From positions 54,026-118,025 of the forward strand of contig JBGTHQ010000031.1 of the NCBI GenBank assembly GCA_041746135.1: a stretch of DNA of 64,000 nucleotides, given 5' to 3'. Origin of the DNA: Alg239-R122 sp041746135. GTDB lineage: Bacteria > Pseudomonadota > Alphaproteobacteria > Sphingomonadales > Sphingomonadaceae. Position 1 is the first letter of the stretch. Every line of letters begins with the position of its first letter. The notes under the pieces are model-generated. The model was not told where the DNA came from. It did not search any database and saw only the letters and a list, made by a program, of their open reading frames with translations. Position numbers and translations under genes: made by a program. Positions 44,019-52,755 of the stretch are shown here, piece by piece.

Positions 44019-45839
44019 ATGACGACAAAATCGCTAGAGCAATTCGACAATTTCCCCAATCTGGTCACGATGTTTCTGACGCGCGCGCAGGAAAATAGCG
44101 ATGCGCCTTTCCTGTGGGCGAAAAAGGACGGAAAATGGGTTTCGACGAGTTGGAAGGAAGCCGCTAGCAAAGTGGTGTTGCTTTCGGCGGCTCTTCGCAG
44201 GATGGGGCTCCACAAGGGCGACCGTGTCGTGCTGGTTTCCGAAAACCGGCCCGAATGGTGTATGGCAGACCTTGCCATTATGGCGGCAGGGTGCGTCACC
44301 GTTCCGACCTACACCACCAATACCGAACGCGACCACCAGCACATATTGGACAATAGCGGCGCGCGGGCGGTGATCGTTTCCTGCGCCAAGCTGGCCCAGC
44401 CATTGCTTCCCGCTGTTGTACGAGCGGCCAATACGCATATCGTCATCGCCATGGAACCGATCCGTACAGCACAGGCGGGCCATTACAGCGTTAGCCAATG
44501 GGAAAACCTGGTTGCCGGTGATGCCGCACAGGCGCAAGCGGCGATGACAACGGTTGTGGCCGATATGGCCCAAATACAGCGCCACGATCTGGCCTGTATC
44601 ATCTACACCAGTGGCACTGGCGGTGCGCCACGCGGCGTAAAACAGCATCATGGCGCGATTTTACATAACGTAAAGGGACCCGCCGAAATAATAACCGCTG
44701 ATTTTGGGTGGGATGACGAGATATTCCTATCTTTTCTGCCGCTCAGTCACGCCTATGAACATAGCGCGGGGCAGTTTTTCCCGATCGGTCTGGGAGCGCA
44801 AATCTATTATTCGGAAGGCCTCGACAAACTGGCCAGCAATATCGAGGAGGTGCGTCCGACCATGATGGTCGTGGTGCCGCGACTGTTCGAGGTATTGCGA
44901 GCGCGCATGATGAAAACGATACGGAAGGAAGGCAAGATCGCAAATTTCCTACTGGATCGTGCTCTCGTTCTGGGCGATCGCAAGATGCGCGGGAAGGCAG
45001 GCATTTTCAGCAAGCCGCTCGATCTCATATTGGACAAAACTCTTAGGCCCAAGGTGAAAGAGAAATTCGGCGGGCGGATCAAGGCGATGGTGTCGGGCGG
45101 CGCGCCGCTCAACCCGGAAATCGGTGTGTTTTTCCAGTCGCTCGGCCTGACACTTTTGCAAGGCTATGGTCAGACCGAGGCCGCACCGATCATCGCGTGC
45201 AACCGGCCCAGTCACGGTCTGAAAATGGACACAGTAGGTCCGCCGCTGATAGATACCGAAGTGAAGATTGCCCATGATGGAGAGATTCTGGTTCGCGGCG
45301 AACTGGTCATGCACGGCTATTGGCAGAATGACGAGGAAACGGCGCGCGTTCTAAAGGACGGATGGCTGCATACCGGCGACATCGGCCATATCGACGAGGC
45401 GGGGCGGATCGTCATTACCGACCGCAAGAAAGACCTGATTGTTAATGACAAGGGCGACAATGTCGCACCGCAAAAGGTGGAAGGCATGCTAACTCTGCAA
45501 CCGGAAATTATGCAAGCGATGGTGATTGGTGACAAACGCCCCTATATCGGCGGCCTGATCGTGCCCGATCCCGAATGGGCGCTCGAATGGTCACGCGAAC
45601 AGCGGATGAAGTTCGATTTTAAGGAATTGCAGAACTGCCCGCAATTCAAATCGGCTGTGCGTGAAGCGGTGGAGCGGGTGAATAAGGACTTGTCGGTCAT
45701 TGAAAAAGTGAGGCAATTTGCCTTTGCCGACGAAGCATTCTCGATCGAAAATGAGGAAATGACCCCCTCGATGAAAATTCGTCGGCACAAGATCAAGGAC
45801 CGCTATGGCGAGCGATTGGATGGCCTTTACAAGCGCTGA
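44019..45839 (+). CDS. Long-chain fatty-acid--CoA ligase (AMP-forming)
   Basis: A 606-residue ANL-superfamily enzyme. The P-loop is 'IIYTSGTGGAPRGVKQHHGAI', in which one usual Thr/Ser position is Gly. Other segments are 'LLQGYGQTEAAPIIACNRP', 'HGYWQNDEETARVLKDGWLHTGDIG', and 'TDRKKDLIVNDKGDNVAPQKVE', the hinge and A8 motif. It activates fatty acids to acyl-CoA with ATP in the cytosol. It resembles the FadD15/FAA-type group of about 600 residues. It stands alone between ggt and an opposite-strand hypothetical. Confidence 0.9.
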   Translation: MTTKSLEQFDNFPNLVTMFLTRAQENSDAPFLWAKKDGKWVSTSWKEAASKVVLLSAALRRMGLHKGDRVVLVSENRPEWCMADLAIMAAGCVTVPTYTTNTERDHQHILDNSGARAVIVSCAKLAQPLLPAVVRAANTHIVIAMEPIRTAQAGHYSVSQWENLVAGDAAQAQAAMTTVVADMAQIQRHDLACIIYTSGTGGAPRGVKQHHGAILHNVKGPAEIITADFGWDDEIFLSFLPLSHAYEHSAGQFFPIGLGAQIYYSEGLDKLASNIEEVRPTMMVVVPRLFEVLRARMMKTIRKEGKIANFLLDRALVLGDRKMRGKAGIFSKPLDLILDKTLRPKVKEKFGGRIKAMVSGGAPLNPEIGVFFQSLGLTLLQGYGQTEAAPIIACNRPSHGLKMDTVGPPLIDTEVKIAHDGEILVRGELVMHGYWQNDEETARVLKDGWLHTGDIGHIDEAGRIVITDRKKDLIVNDKGDNVAPQKVEGMLTLQPEIMQAMVIGDKRPYIGGLIVPDPEWALEWSREQRMKFDFKELQNCPQFKSAVREAVERVNKDLSVIEKVRQFAFADEAFSIENEEMTPSMKIRRHKIKDRYGERLDGLYKR

Positions 45840-45872
45840 CCGATAGCACCCTGCTCATGAGTGATGCTAATC

Positions 45873-46418
45873 TCAGCTTGCGATGACATGCACGTCGTCG
45901 ACCCATTCGGGATAAAAGACCGGTGGCCTGTCGGACCAGCCGGGGGCGGTGGCGGCAGCTTCGCTGATCGACTGCAACAGCATCTTTCTGCGCGGCGGTT
46001 GGATTTGGGGCAGTGCAGCAGCTGCGCAGAATGCACTTGGCAGCCATCGACGCACATCCGGCGAAATCAGACGTTCGTACAGAAAACGAAAACCCGAAAA
46101 ACAGTCGATCTTTTCCTGCGACAGGTCAAAAGCGGCGATGACCAGCAACCGTGCCACGAAATCGTTCACACCTTCGCCGTGGCATCCTTGCGGAACGATG
46201 TTGCGCAGTTTCTTGAGATCTTGATAGACAAGATATTGCATACGGATCGATGATGTTTCGCTGGCATCGCGCGACCAGCGGGAAAAAGCATCGTGCCGAG
46301 CCAACCCGACATCGAGCGAACGTTTGATATACCGCTGTGTTTTGGCGCCAAAACTTGCGAATTCTCGCAGTTCGGCAATAGTGAGTGATGCAATCGTGCT
46401 ATGGCGTGTGCTGCCCAT
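45873..46418 (-). CDS. Hypothetical protein, 181 residues
   Basis: No signal peptide or membrane helix. The N-terminal half is helical and polar (SLTIAELREFASFGAKTQRY). The middle is hydrophobic-helical (DFVARLLVIAAFDLSQEKID), and the C-terminal part is Pro/Arg-rich with a WVDDVHVIAS end. I recognise no domain. It is convergent with the acyl-CoA ligase (33 bp between stops) and divergent from the histidine kinase gene. Coding character is supported by length and by sphingomonad-like codon use. Confidence 0.6.
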   Translation of the reverse strand: MGSTRHSTIASLTIAELREFASFGAKTQRYIKRSLDVGLARHDAFSRWSRDASETSSIRMQYLVYQDLKKLRNIVPQGCHGEGVNDFVARLLVIAAFDLSQEKIDCFSGFRFLYERLISPDVRRWLPSAFCAAAALPQIQPPRRKMLLQSISEAAATAPGWSDRPPVFYPEWVDDVHVIAS

Positions 46419-46633
46419 GATACAGTCTCCAACCGGTCGGATGCCCCAAATGGTTTGCCGGTTGGCACAATTGGCCAGAATATAGTTAATATTTTGTAAG
46501 CGTTATCGCCGCGATCAGTCGGCGACCTATTCGATGAAACGATGGCTGGCTTCGACCAGCCGTAAAATGGGGCAGGGCGTCTCGATAGATTGTGCGCTAT
46601 GGTCGGTATCGCAGACTTGGAAATCAAACTATT

Positions 46634-47752
46634 ATGAAGCAACCATCCCCGCCAAAAACTGACCATCAGGTAGCTTTGTTCTCGATTTTGGGTTTCTGGC
46701 TTTTCTACGCCTTGCTCACGACCATGCGTTCATTGATCGCGGGTCAATATGACACCGAATTCCCCAATCAGGAAGAACTGGCGATCCGGCGGGCAATTGT
46801 CACGGCTCTGGGAATGTTCTTTACTATGGGACTTTACCTGTTGCTGCGTCTTTTCGAAAGCCGGCCATTATCCACCCGCATAATCGTCGGATTTCTTGGC
46901 GCCATACCCTGCGCTTTGATCATATCGGGCATTAATCTTTACGTGTTCACCATCTATGATCCTGCCAGCCTGTTCGACAGCCAGGATGTTCCGGAGCAAT
47001 TCATGCCAGTGACACCGCTTTTATATATTCTGGTAGATGCAATATCGCGCTATTTCTTTATTGCGGGCTGGGCGACATTATATCTGGCGATCAGCTTTGC
47101 CAGCGAAGTGCGCATAGCGGAGCGGCGTGCCAGCCGTTTTGCCCAGGCGGCGCAGCAGGCGGAATTACGATCGCTTCGCTACCAGGTCAATCCGCATTTT
47201 CTATTCAATACGCTTAATTCCTTGAGCACATTAGTACTGCGCGAACGCCCCGAGGAGGCAGAGGCAATGATCCTCAACCTGTCCAATTTTTATCGCACAT
47301 CCTTGTCAGGCGACCCGCTCGATGACGTGACGCTGGCAGAGGAAGTGGAGCTGCAGCGTTTGTATCTCAAGATCGAAGAGGTGCGGTTTCCCGAACGCCT
47401 AAGGGCGCAAATCGATATACCCCCCGATATGGAAAGTTGTTGTGTGCCGGGCCTGATCCTGCAGCCGTTGGTGGAAAATGCGATAAAATATGGCGTTTCG
47501 CGCGCCACGCGGCCTGTCACCGTGAAAATAAACGCCCGTGAAAGTCAGGGATATATATTCATCGCCGTTTCCGACGATGGCGATGCTTTGCCCGAGAATC
47601 GGGACGGGGGCAGCGGAATTGGCCTTGCCAATGTGCGCGACCGGCTCGACACCCGCTTTGGCATTGATGCCAATTTGCGGACCGAACGGCGGGAGGAGGG
47701 GGGATTTATCGCAACTATCTCCATGCCCGCAATATATCACGGACCCTGCTAG
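46634..47752 (+). CDS. LytS/YehU-type membrane sensor histidine kinase
   Basis: A 372-residue protein from the ATG at 46634 (MKQPSPPKTDHQVALFS). Four membrane helices occupy about residues 10-165. The His_kinase (PF06580-type) motif is 'LRYQVNPHFLFNTLNSLSTL', with the phosphorylatable His near residue 190. The ATPase part has 'LQPLVENAIKYGVSRATRPV' and 'GGSGIGLANVRDRL'. It signals to the LytTR regulator, whose ATG immediately follows its stop. The signal is unknown. A GTG at 46592 is a less likely start. Confidence 0.92.
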   Translation: MKQPSPPKTDHQVALFSILGFWLFYALLTTMRSLIAGQYDTEFPNQEELAIRRAIVTALGMFFTMGLYLLLRLFESRPLSTRIIVGFLGAIPCALIISGINLYVFTIYDPASLFDSQDVPEQFMPVTPLLYILVDAISRYFFIAGWATLYLAISFASEVRIAERRASRFAQAAQQAELRSLRYQVNPHFLFNTLNSLSTLVLRERPEEAEAMILNLSNFYRTSLSGDPLDDVTLAEEVELQRLYLKIEEVRFPERLRAQIDIPPDMESCCVPGLILQPLVENAIKYGVSRATRPVTVKINARESQGYIFIAVSDDGDALPENRDGGSGIGLANVRDRLDTRFGIDANLRTERREEGGFIATISMPAIYHGPC

Positions 47753-48529
47753 ATGGCTAGGAACGACACACCGGCATTACGCACTCTGATTGTCGATGAT
47801 GAACCGCTCGCGATCGAGCGGCTCCAACTGATCTGTGCCCGGCAAAAAAATATTATATTGGTCGGGACCGCGACTGACGGGCAGGGGGCATTGCGCTTGA
47901 CCGAGGAGCTGTCGCCGGACCTTATCCTGCTCGATATCACCATGCCAAAACTGGACGGGATGGGAGTGGCAAGAGCGCTGGCGCGCGCTGCAAATAGTGG
48001 GGAGCCCGCCCCCGCCATCATATTCGTGACCGCGCATCAGGAATTTGCCGTCGAAGCATTCGATCTGGCGGTTATCGATTATGTTTTGAAACCGGTGGCG
48101 CAGGACCGGCTCGACCGTGCCATTGCGCGCGTTATCGAAGCCAGACAGATGCCGCGTATTGCCCATGCCGACAAGAGGAATTCGGAAGAGGACGATCTAT
48201 GGGCGCATGAATTCTGGGTGCCGCACAAATCTGAACTGAAACGTATCGAAACCAGTCGGATCGACCGAATTGAGGCGGAGCGCGACTATATGCGACTGCA
48301 TGTGGGGGCCAGCAGCTATCTGATGCACCAGACAATCAAGTCCTTGGAAGCGCGTTTGGACCCCGACGAATTTATCCGTCTGCACCGTTCCCATATCGTG
48401 CGCATGGATCAGGTAGCGGGACTCAAGCATGAAGGGGGAGGAATCTGGCACGCCCGACTAAAGGACGGCAACGAGATCCGGATCGGGCGGACGTTCCTCT
48501 CGCGCGCGAAGAAAATAGCGGGTCGTTGA
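47753..48529 (+). CDS. LytTR-family response regulator
   Basis: A 258-residue protein with an N-terminal receiver domain: acidic pair 'LIVDDEPLAIERL', phospho-acceptor Asp61 in 'LILLDITMPKLDG', and Lys in 'VLKPVAQDRLDRA'. The C-terminal LytTR domain has 'IDRIEAERDYMRLHV' and 'LHRSHIVRMDQVAGLK'. It is encoded with no gap after the histidine kinase, so it is the partner regulator. Targets are not visible. A strong hairpin lies just after its stop. Confidence 0.92.
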   Translation: MARNDTPALRTLIVDDEPLAIERLQLICARQKNIILVGTATDGQGALRLTEELSPDLILLDITMPKLDGMGVARALARAANSGEPAPAIIFVTAHQEFAVEAFDLAVIDYVLKPVAQDRLDRAIARVIEARQMPRIAHADKRNSEEDDLWAHEFWVPHKSELKRIETSRIDRIEAERDYMRLHVGASSYLMHQTIKSLEARLDPDEFIRLHRSHIVRMDQVAGLKHEGGGIWHARLKDGNEIRIGRTFLSRAKKIAGR

Positions 48530-48558
48530 ACGTGTCCGTTAACCCCTGAATCATCATG

Positions 48559-48580
48559 GGCCCGGCGAAATGGCCGGGCC
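48559..48580. terminator. Bidirectional terminator between lytTR regulator and urcA genes
   Basis: A perfect 8-bp GC stem, GGCCCGGC (48559-48566) with GCCGGGCC (48573-48580), has a 6-nt loop. It lies 30 nt after the regulator stop and 22 nt before the end of the opposite-strand urcA gene. T-runs are weak on both sides, so efficiency is uncertain. Confidence 0.55.
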
Positions 48581-48601
48581 GATCCAACTCATTTTGTTCG
48601 A

Positions 48602-48949
48602 CTATCTCGTGACAACGATATTGACATCGGATTGCGTAAAAGGTCTTTGGCTTTTTGCCATCGCCAAAAGGGTGACAACTGCAGTGCGGCTTGTATCTAC
48701 CGCTGCGTTGATACAGCGGCGATGGTCCTGTATATCCCGAAGCGCGGCACCAGGCAGCGGGCTACAAACCTTTTTAGCGGCCGATTTTATTCTCCAGTGC
48801 AGACGTTCCACGTCTTTTGCATCGGTCAGGTTCAGATCTTTATACACGACATTAACCGTGCGCTCTTCCATCGCTGTGGCGGGCACGGCGGTGGCCAAGA
48901 GCATGAGCGAGGACAAAGCGGCGGTGATAGGGGCTGTTTTGAAAAACAT
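48602..48949 (-). CDS. UrcA-family exported protein
   Basis: A 115-residue protein from the ATG at 48949. The signal peptide MFFKTAPITAALSSLMLLA is followed by an ATA cleavage region. The mature part has 'TVNVVYKDLNLTDAKDVERLHWRIKSAAKKVC' spacing, then a second Cys in DHRRC and an Ala-rich end. This is the UrcA pattern: V-x-Y-x-DL, R-I-x-x-A-A-x-x-VC, C. Two Cys probably pair in the periplasm. The family is widespread in sphingomonads and caulobacters, with unknown function. A GTG or TTG further upstream would add 15 non-signal residues. Confidence 0.78.
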   Translation of the reverse strand: MFFKTAPITAALSSLMLLATAVPATAMEERTVNVVYKDLNLTDAKDVERLHWRIKSAAKKVCSPLPGAALRDIQDHRRCINAAVDTSRTAVVTLLAMAKSQRPFTQSDVNIVVTR

Positions 48950-49294
48950 GACATCGATTCCTTTTTTTGCAGCTTCTAAGCAAAGCTTTCCCAAGCCGGA
49001 AATCGCGTTTGATTCCGGTATTGCGAAAATGAGATTTTGACATTCAAAATTGCATGGCGGGTAATTTAGCTGGGGAGCTTCGTATAACCCGCCATACGCT
49101 TAATGTAATATGCCTATGCAGCTATGGAGTCGCGACAGCTTCGACCGCATGCGATTTTGATCGTCAAGCTGCGATATTACCCGACAAACAACATTTCCTG
49201 TCGACAGAGAGAGTGAATTGAAATGTTCTGAAGCCTAGAAAAGCAAACTGACAATAAAATTACAAGGATCGGATAATCTAGTTTTGCCGACCTT
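48950..49294. other. Intergenic region rich in inverted repeats between urcA and thiG
   Basis: No gene seen. It contains ATGGCGGGT (49054-49062) with ACCCGCCAT (49087-49095). It also has a nested pair, GTAATAT (49105-49111) with ATATTAC (49174-49180) and GCAGCT (49118-49123) with AGCTGC (49167-49172). A competing inner stem is CAGCTTcGAC (49136-49145) with GTCAAGCTG (49163-49171). It must hold the thiG 3' end and the urcA promoter, both on the - strand. The repeats may be operator or leader structures. Confidence 0.5.
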
Positions 49295-50077
49295 TTAAAT
49301 CAGCCCCGCGAGCGGACTCGACGGGTCGGCATATTTGCGGCGCCCCATGCGTCCAGCAAGATACGCAGTGCGACCGGCCTGGACAGCGAGGCTCATGGCG
49401 CGGGCCATCTCTATCGGCTGTTTCGCCTCTGCAATCGCGGTATTCATCAACACCCCATCGCAGCCCAGTTCCATGGCAATCGCCGCATCGGACGCGGTGC
49501 CTACTCCCGCATCGACCAAAACAGGGACATTCGCGCCTTCGACGATCAGGCGGATCGTCACGCGGTTCTGAATACCGAGACCCGAACCGATCGGTGCGCC
49601 CAAGGGCATGATGGCCACAGCACCTGCATTTTCCAGGCGCTTGGCTGCGATAGGATCGTCGACACAATACACCATCGGCTTGAAGCCTTCTTTCGCCAGA
49701 ATCTCTGTCGCAATGAGAGTTTCGTGCATATCGGGATAAAGCGTCTTGGCCTCGCCCAATACTTCCAGCTTGACCAAATCCCAGCCACCCGCCTCGCGCG
49801 CCAGTCGAAGCGTACGAATGGCTTCGTCCCCAGTAAAACAGCCTGCGGTATTAGGAAGGTAGGTAATTTTTTCGGGGTCGATAAAATCGGTCAGCATCGG
49901 TGCGTTCGGGTCCGATATATTTACGCGGCGCACGGCCACCGTTACGATCTGCGCGCCCGATGCCTCCAGCGCCGCCGCGTTTTCAGCGAAATCTTTATAT
50001 TTCCCGGTGCCGACAATCAGACGCGATGTGAAAGTCTTTCCAGCGACGGTCCAGCTGTCGTTCGTTGCGTTGGCCAT
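49295..50077 (-). CDS. thiG: Thiazole synthase
   Basis: A 260-residue TIM-barrel enzyme. It starts near 'FTSRLIVGTGKYKDF'. The Schiff-base Lys is Lys103 in 'WDLVKLEVLGEAKTLYPD', and 'PLGAPIGSGLGI' and 'VDAGVGTASDAAIAMELGCDG' bind phosphate. It builds thiazole phosphate from deoxyxylulose phosphate, dehydroglycine and ThiS-thiocarboxylate. Its start lies 53 nt after thiS on the same strand, so the two form an operon. No TPP riboswitch was recognised upstream. Confidence 0.95.
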   Translation of the reverse strand: MANATNDSWTVAGKTFTSRLIVGTGKYKDFAENAAALEASGAQIVTVAVRRVNISDPNAPMLTDFIDPEKITYLPNTAGCFTGDEAIRTLRLAREAGGWDLVKLEVLGEAKTLYPDMHETLIATEILAKEGFKPMVYCVDDPIAAKRLENAGAVAIMPLGAPIGSGLGIQNRVTIRLIVEGANVPVLVDAGVGTASDAAIAMELGCDGVLMNTAIAEAKQPIEMARAMSLAVQAGRTAYLAGRMGRRKYADPSSPLAGLI

Positions 50078-50130
50078 GTGAGAAATTGCTTCCTGAAGAA
50101 TTTACTATACGGATTTCTAGTGCAGTGTGC

Positions 50131-50355
50131 TTAGCCGCCACCCACGAAATGCACGATTTCGAATTTATCGCCGGCCTCGACCAATTCTTCCTCCAGCGTC
50201 GAGCGCGGAACGATTGTCCGATTGCGTTCGACGGCAACTTTAGTGGCATCCAGCCCAATATCGCGGCAGAGATAGGCGACGGTGCTGCCCTCGGGCACTT
50301 GATGCATCTCATCGTTGACGGTGATCGCAATCATCTGATCATGTTCGTGGCTCAT
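50131..50355 (-). CDS. thiS: Sulfur carrier protein ThiS
   Basis: A 74-residue ubiquitin-like protein ending HFVGGG; the terminal Gly-Gly is thiocarboxylated for thiazole synthesis. Other fold cues are 'TVNDEMHQVPEGSTVAYL' and 'VAVERNRTIVPRSTLEE'. I start it at the ATG at 50355. An ATG at 50367 is four codons longer, and one at 50334 gives the minimal 67-residue fold. It is upstream of thiG and co-directional with it. Confidence 0.88.
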   Translation of the reverse strand: MSHEHDQMIAITVNDEMHQVPEGSTVAYLCRDIGLDATKVAVERNRTIVPRSTLEEELVEAGDKFEIVHFVGGG

Positions 50356-50466
50356 AGCTGCCAACATAGTCGGCCAGATCGACCTAGGGAAGAGGCTTGG
50401 GACAAATACGCGAATAAACCGGACCGATGAAAGCGAAAGCCGGATTATTCAAGCAAAACAACGATT

Positions 50467-50835
50467 TTAATGTGTCGCTCGATAATTGAGATCGTGACCA
50501 AGCGCCAATACCGCAACTCCGATAATGGTAAACAACACTTCGCTGCCATCGTGCGGCAGATCGAGCGCCCCCATCATTATCCCGATGCCGAGCGATCCGA
50601 TCGCCAGCGGCATGACATATCCATGCCGCATCGCTCCATAGCCGAGTGCGATTGCCCCCAATATTATGGCGATGACAAGACCGATCTCGTGGACAGTATG
50701 GCTGAATAGAAGACCGCCTGCAGAGGCCAAGATAGCTATGAGAACAGCAGTAACCACACAGTGCACGGCACAAAGGCCGGACAACATCATAGCTGCGCGG
50801 TCGATAAGGCCGTTCTCGTTGAGTCTGTGTAACAT
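50467..50835 (-). CDS. MerC-domain membrane protein
   Basis: A 122-residue protein with four hydrophobic helices. The N-terminal 'AAMMLSGLCAVHCVVTAVLI' carries the MerC-type C-x3-HC arrangement. MerC proteins import mercury in mer operons, but solitary chromosomal MerC-like proteins are common in sphingomonads and have no proven role. No merA, merT, merP or merR is nearby. It is divergent from ctaA with 139 bp between. Confidence 0.8.
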   Translation of the reverse strand: MLHRLNENGLIDRAAMMLSGLCAVHCVVTAVLIAILASAGGLLFSHTVHEIGLVIAIILGAIALGYGAMRHGYVMPLAIGSLGIGIMMGALDLPHDGSEVLFTIIGVAVLALGHDLNYRATH

Positions 50836-50974
50836 GCCGAAGACATAAGATATAATATAACATTGCGCAAGTGCTAAATCGGTTAAAACAAATGCTGTAG
50901 AACCGCCATGACACGCATCGCACTATGCACGAAATACACTTGCCGCGACGCCATGAAAACCGCAAATAGCGCTC

Positions 50975-52060
50975 ATGGCCGAAATATTTCCTGGCGCCAA
51001 GAGCGGCGCATTGAACAGCAGCTATCGTCCTGTAGCGATTGCCAACTGGTTGATGAGCGTTGCCTTTCTCGTGTTTGCGATTGTGGTGGTGGGCGGCATT
51101 ACGCGACTGACCGAATCGGGATTGTCGATTACCGAATGGAAACCGGTGAGCGGCGCGCTGCCGCCGCTTAATCAGAGCGACTGGCAGGCTGAATTCGACT
51201 TATATAAGGGAACGACCGAGTTCCAAACGGTAAACCAGTCAATGACACTGGCCGATTTCAAATTCATCTATTTCTGGGAATATATCCATCGCCTGATCGG
51301 ACGACTGATCGGTGTGGCATTCGCGGTTCCATTTCTGTGCTTCGCGCTCAAAAAAGCGATCCCGCAGGGTTATGGCTGGCGTTTGGCCGTTTTGTTATCA
51401 CTTGGCGCGATGCAAGGTGCGCTGGGTTGGTGGATGGTTTCGTCAGGATTGGTGGGGCGTACCGATGTCAGCCATTACCGGTTGGCCGCGCACCTTCTCA
51501 ACGCGCTGTTCATATTGGGCGGGCTGGTCTGGACCGCGCTCGACCTGCATCAGTATGCAAAAGGCGAAACTGTGCCTTCAAGACTGACCGGATATGGCAT
51601 ATGGGTGCTGGCAGCGCTGAGTGTCCAGTTGTTGTTGGGTGCTTATGTTGCCGGACTGAATGCCGGATATGTTTCCAACACATGGCCGCTAATGAACGGA
51701 CACTTCGTGCCGGAGGGGATCGATTGGGCGATGGGTATGCTGGCGGCTTTTGCAAATGATCCCTTTCTTGTCCATTTCCTGCATCGCTGGTGGGCCTGGG
51801 GTGTGGTGGTTTTCCTGATCATTCTGGCCCGCAAGACGAAAAAGGCCGGTAACCGGATGGCTTCTGTCGGGCTGCACAGCGCATTTGGTGTGCAGATTTT
51901 GCTGGGCATTTCCACAGTCATGTCGGGCATGAACATCACTCTGGCAGTCCTGCATCAGGCCGTAGGCGCTTTGCTCGTAATGGCAACGGTCTGGTGTGTG
52001 CATATCATCGGCCGTCGTTCCCGGGCGAATATCCCCATTTCGCTGCCACTCACGCAATGA
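50975..52060 (+). CDS. ctaA: Heme A synthase (COX15/CtaA)
   Basis: A 361-residue membrane protein with eight helices. 'VGGITRLTESGLSITEWKPVSG' (near 33-54) is the family signature. His ligands are in 'FWEYIHRLIGRLIG', 'HYRLAAHLLNA', 'HFLHRWWAWG' and 'VLHQAVGALL'. It oxidises heme O to heme A for aa3-type oxidases. A hairpin follows its stop. It is monocistronic here, between the divergent MerC gene and rplM. Confidence 0.95.
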   Translation: MAEIFPGAKSGALNSSYRPVAIANWLMSVAFLVFAIVVVGGITRLTESGLSITEWKPVSGALPPLNQSDWQAEFDLYKGTTEFQTVNQSMTLADFKFIYFWEYIHRLIGRLIGVAFAVPFLCFALKKAIPQGYGWRLAVLLSLGAMQGALGWWMVSSGLVGRTDVSHYRLAAHLLNALFILGGLVWTALDLHQYAKGETVPSRLTGYGIWVLAALSVQLLLGAYVAGLNAGYVSNTWPLMNGHFVPEGIDWAMGMLAAFANDPFLVHFLHRWWAWGVVVFLIILARKTKKAGNRMASVGLHSAFGVQILLGISTVMSGMNITLAVLHQAVGALLVMATVWCVHIIGRRSRANIPISLPLTQ

Positions 52061-52068
52061 CCGGACTG

Positions 52069-52103
52069 TGATCCCACGACAGGCGGTTTCGCAGATGGGA
52101 TCA
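52069..52103 (+). terminator. Hairpin after ctaA
   Basis: Perfect 8-bp arms, TGATCCCA (52069-52076) and TGGGATCA (52096-52103), lie 9 nt after the ctaA stop with a 19-nt loop. No T-run follows. It may stabilise or end the ctaA transcript, or be part of the rplM leader. Confidence 0.35.
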
Positions 52104-52275
52104 GGACCGAAACAAGCATAAGGTATTATTATACCCGTTTCAAAAGCGGCACTATTACTTGACTTGCGGATGTTTAACGCCCATCAGGCCGGTTCGCCGA
52201 TATGTCGTTGACCATTGGCTGAATCCTGTTTTACCCATGCCGGACAGTCCGGCCTTTTATTCGGAGGTTAGCACC

Positions 52276-52755
52276 ATGAAGGCGCTACACAAATCCACGC
52301 AGTCGGCCAAGCCGCACGAAGTGGAAAAGAAATGGCTCATTATCGATGCCGAAAACCTAGTCGTCGGCCGCGTCGCCTCGATAATCGCCAGCATATTGCG
52401 CGGCAAGCACAAGCCAAGCTTTACCCCGCATGTCGATTGCGGCGACCATGTCATCGTCATCAATGCCGAGAAAGTGAAATTCACCGGCAACAAATATGAA
52501 AACAAGGTATATTACAAGCATACCGGCTATATTGGCGGCATCAAAGAAACAACGCCGCGCCGTATACTCGAAGGCAAGTTTCCCGAGCGTGTGCTGGAAA
52601 AAGCCATCGAGCGCATGATCCCGCGCGGTCCTTTGGGCCGTGACCAGATGCGCGCGCTGCACGTATATGCTGGCACCGAGCACCCGCATGAAGGCCAAAA
52701 GCCCGAAACTCTCGATGTCGCTTCCATGAACCGTAAAAACAAGGTGGGTGCATAA
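52276..52755 (+). CDS. rplM: 50S ribosomal protein L13
   Basis: A 159-residue protein from the ATG at 52276, with GGAGG at 52264-52268. The frame is open from 52159, but those codons are upstream leader. Motifs include 'KWLIIDAENLVVGRVASIIA', 'HKPSFTPHVDCGDHVIVINA', 'YYKHTGYIGGIKETTPRRIL' and 'AIERMIPRGPLGRDQMRALHVYAG'. It is an early-assembling large-subunit protein. Its stop overlaps the rpsI start (TAATG), the standard rplM-rpsI pair. A roughly 200-bp leader precedes it, where promoters would lie. Confidence 0.97.
   Translation: MKALHKSTQSAKPHEVEKKWLIIDAENLVVGRVASIIASILRGKHKPSFTPHVDCGDHVIVINAEKVKFTGNKYENKVYYKHTGYIGGIKETTPRRILEGKFPERVLEKAIERMIPRGPLGRDQMRALHVYAGTEHPHEGQKPETLDVASMNRKNKVGA

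Noticed and set aside
50368..50466. TPP riboswitch before thiS
   Set aside because: No CTGAGA or ACCTGA-type core elements are visible in this interval, and it is too short for the full aptamer. The longer interval behind it belongs to merC.
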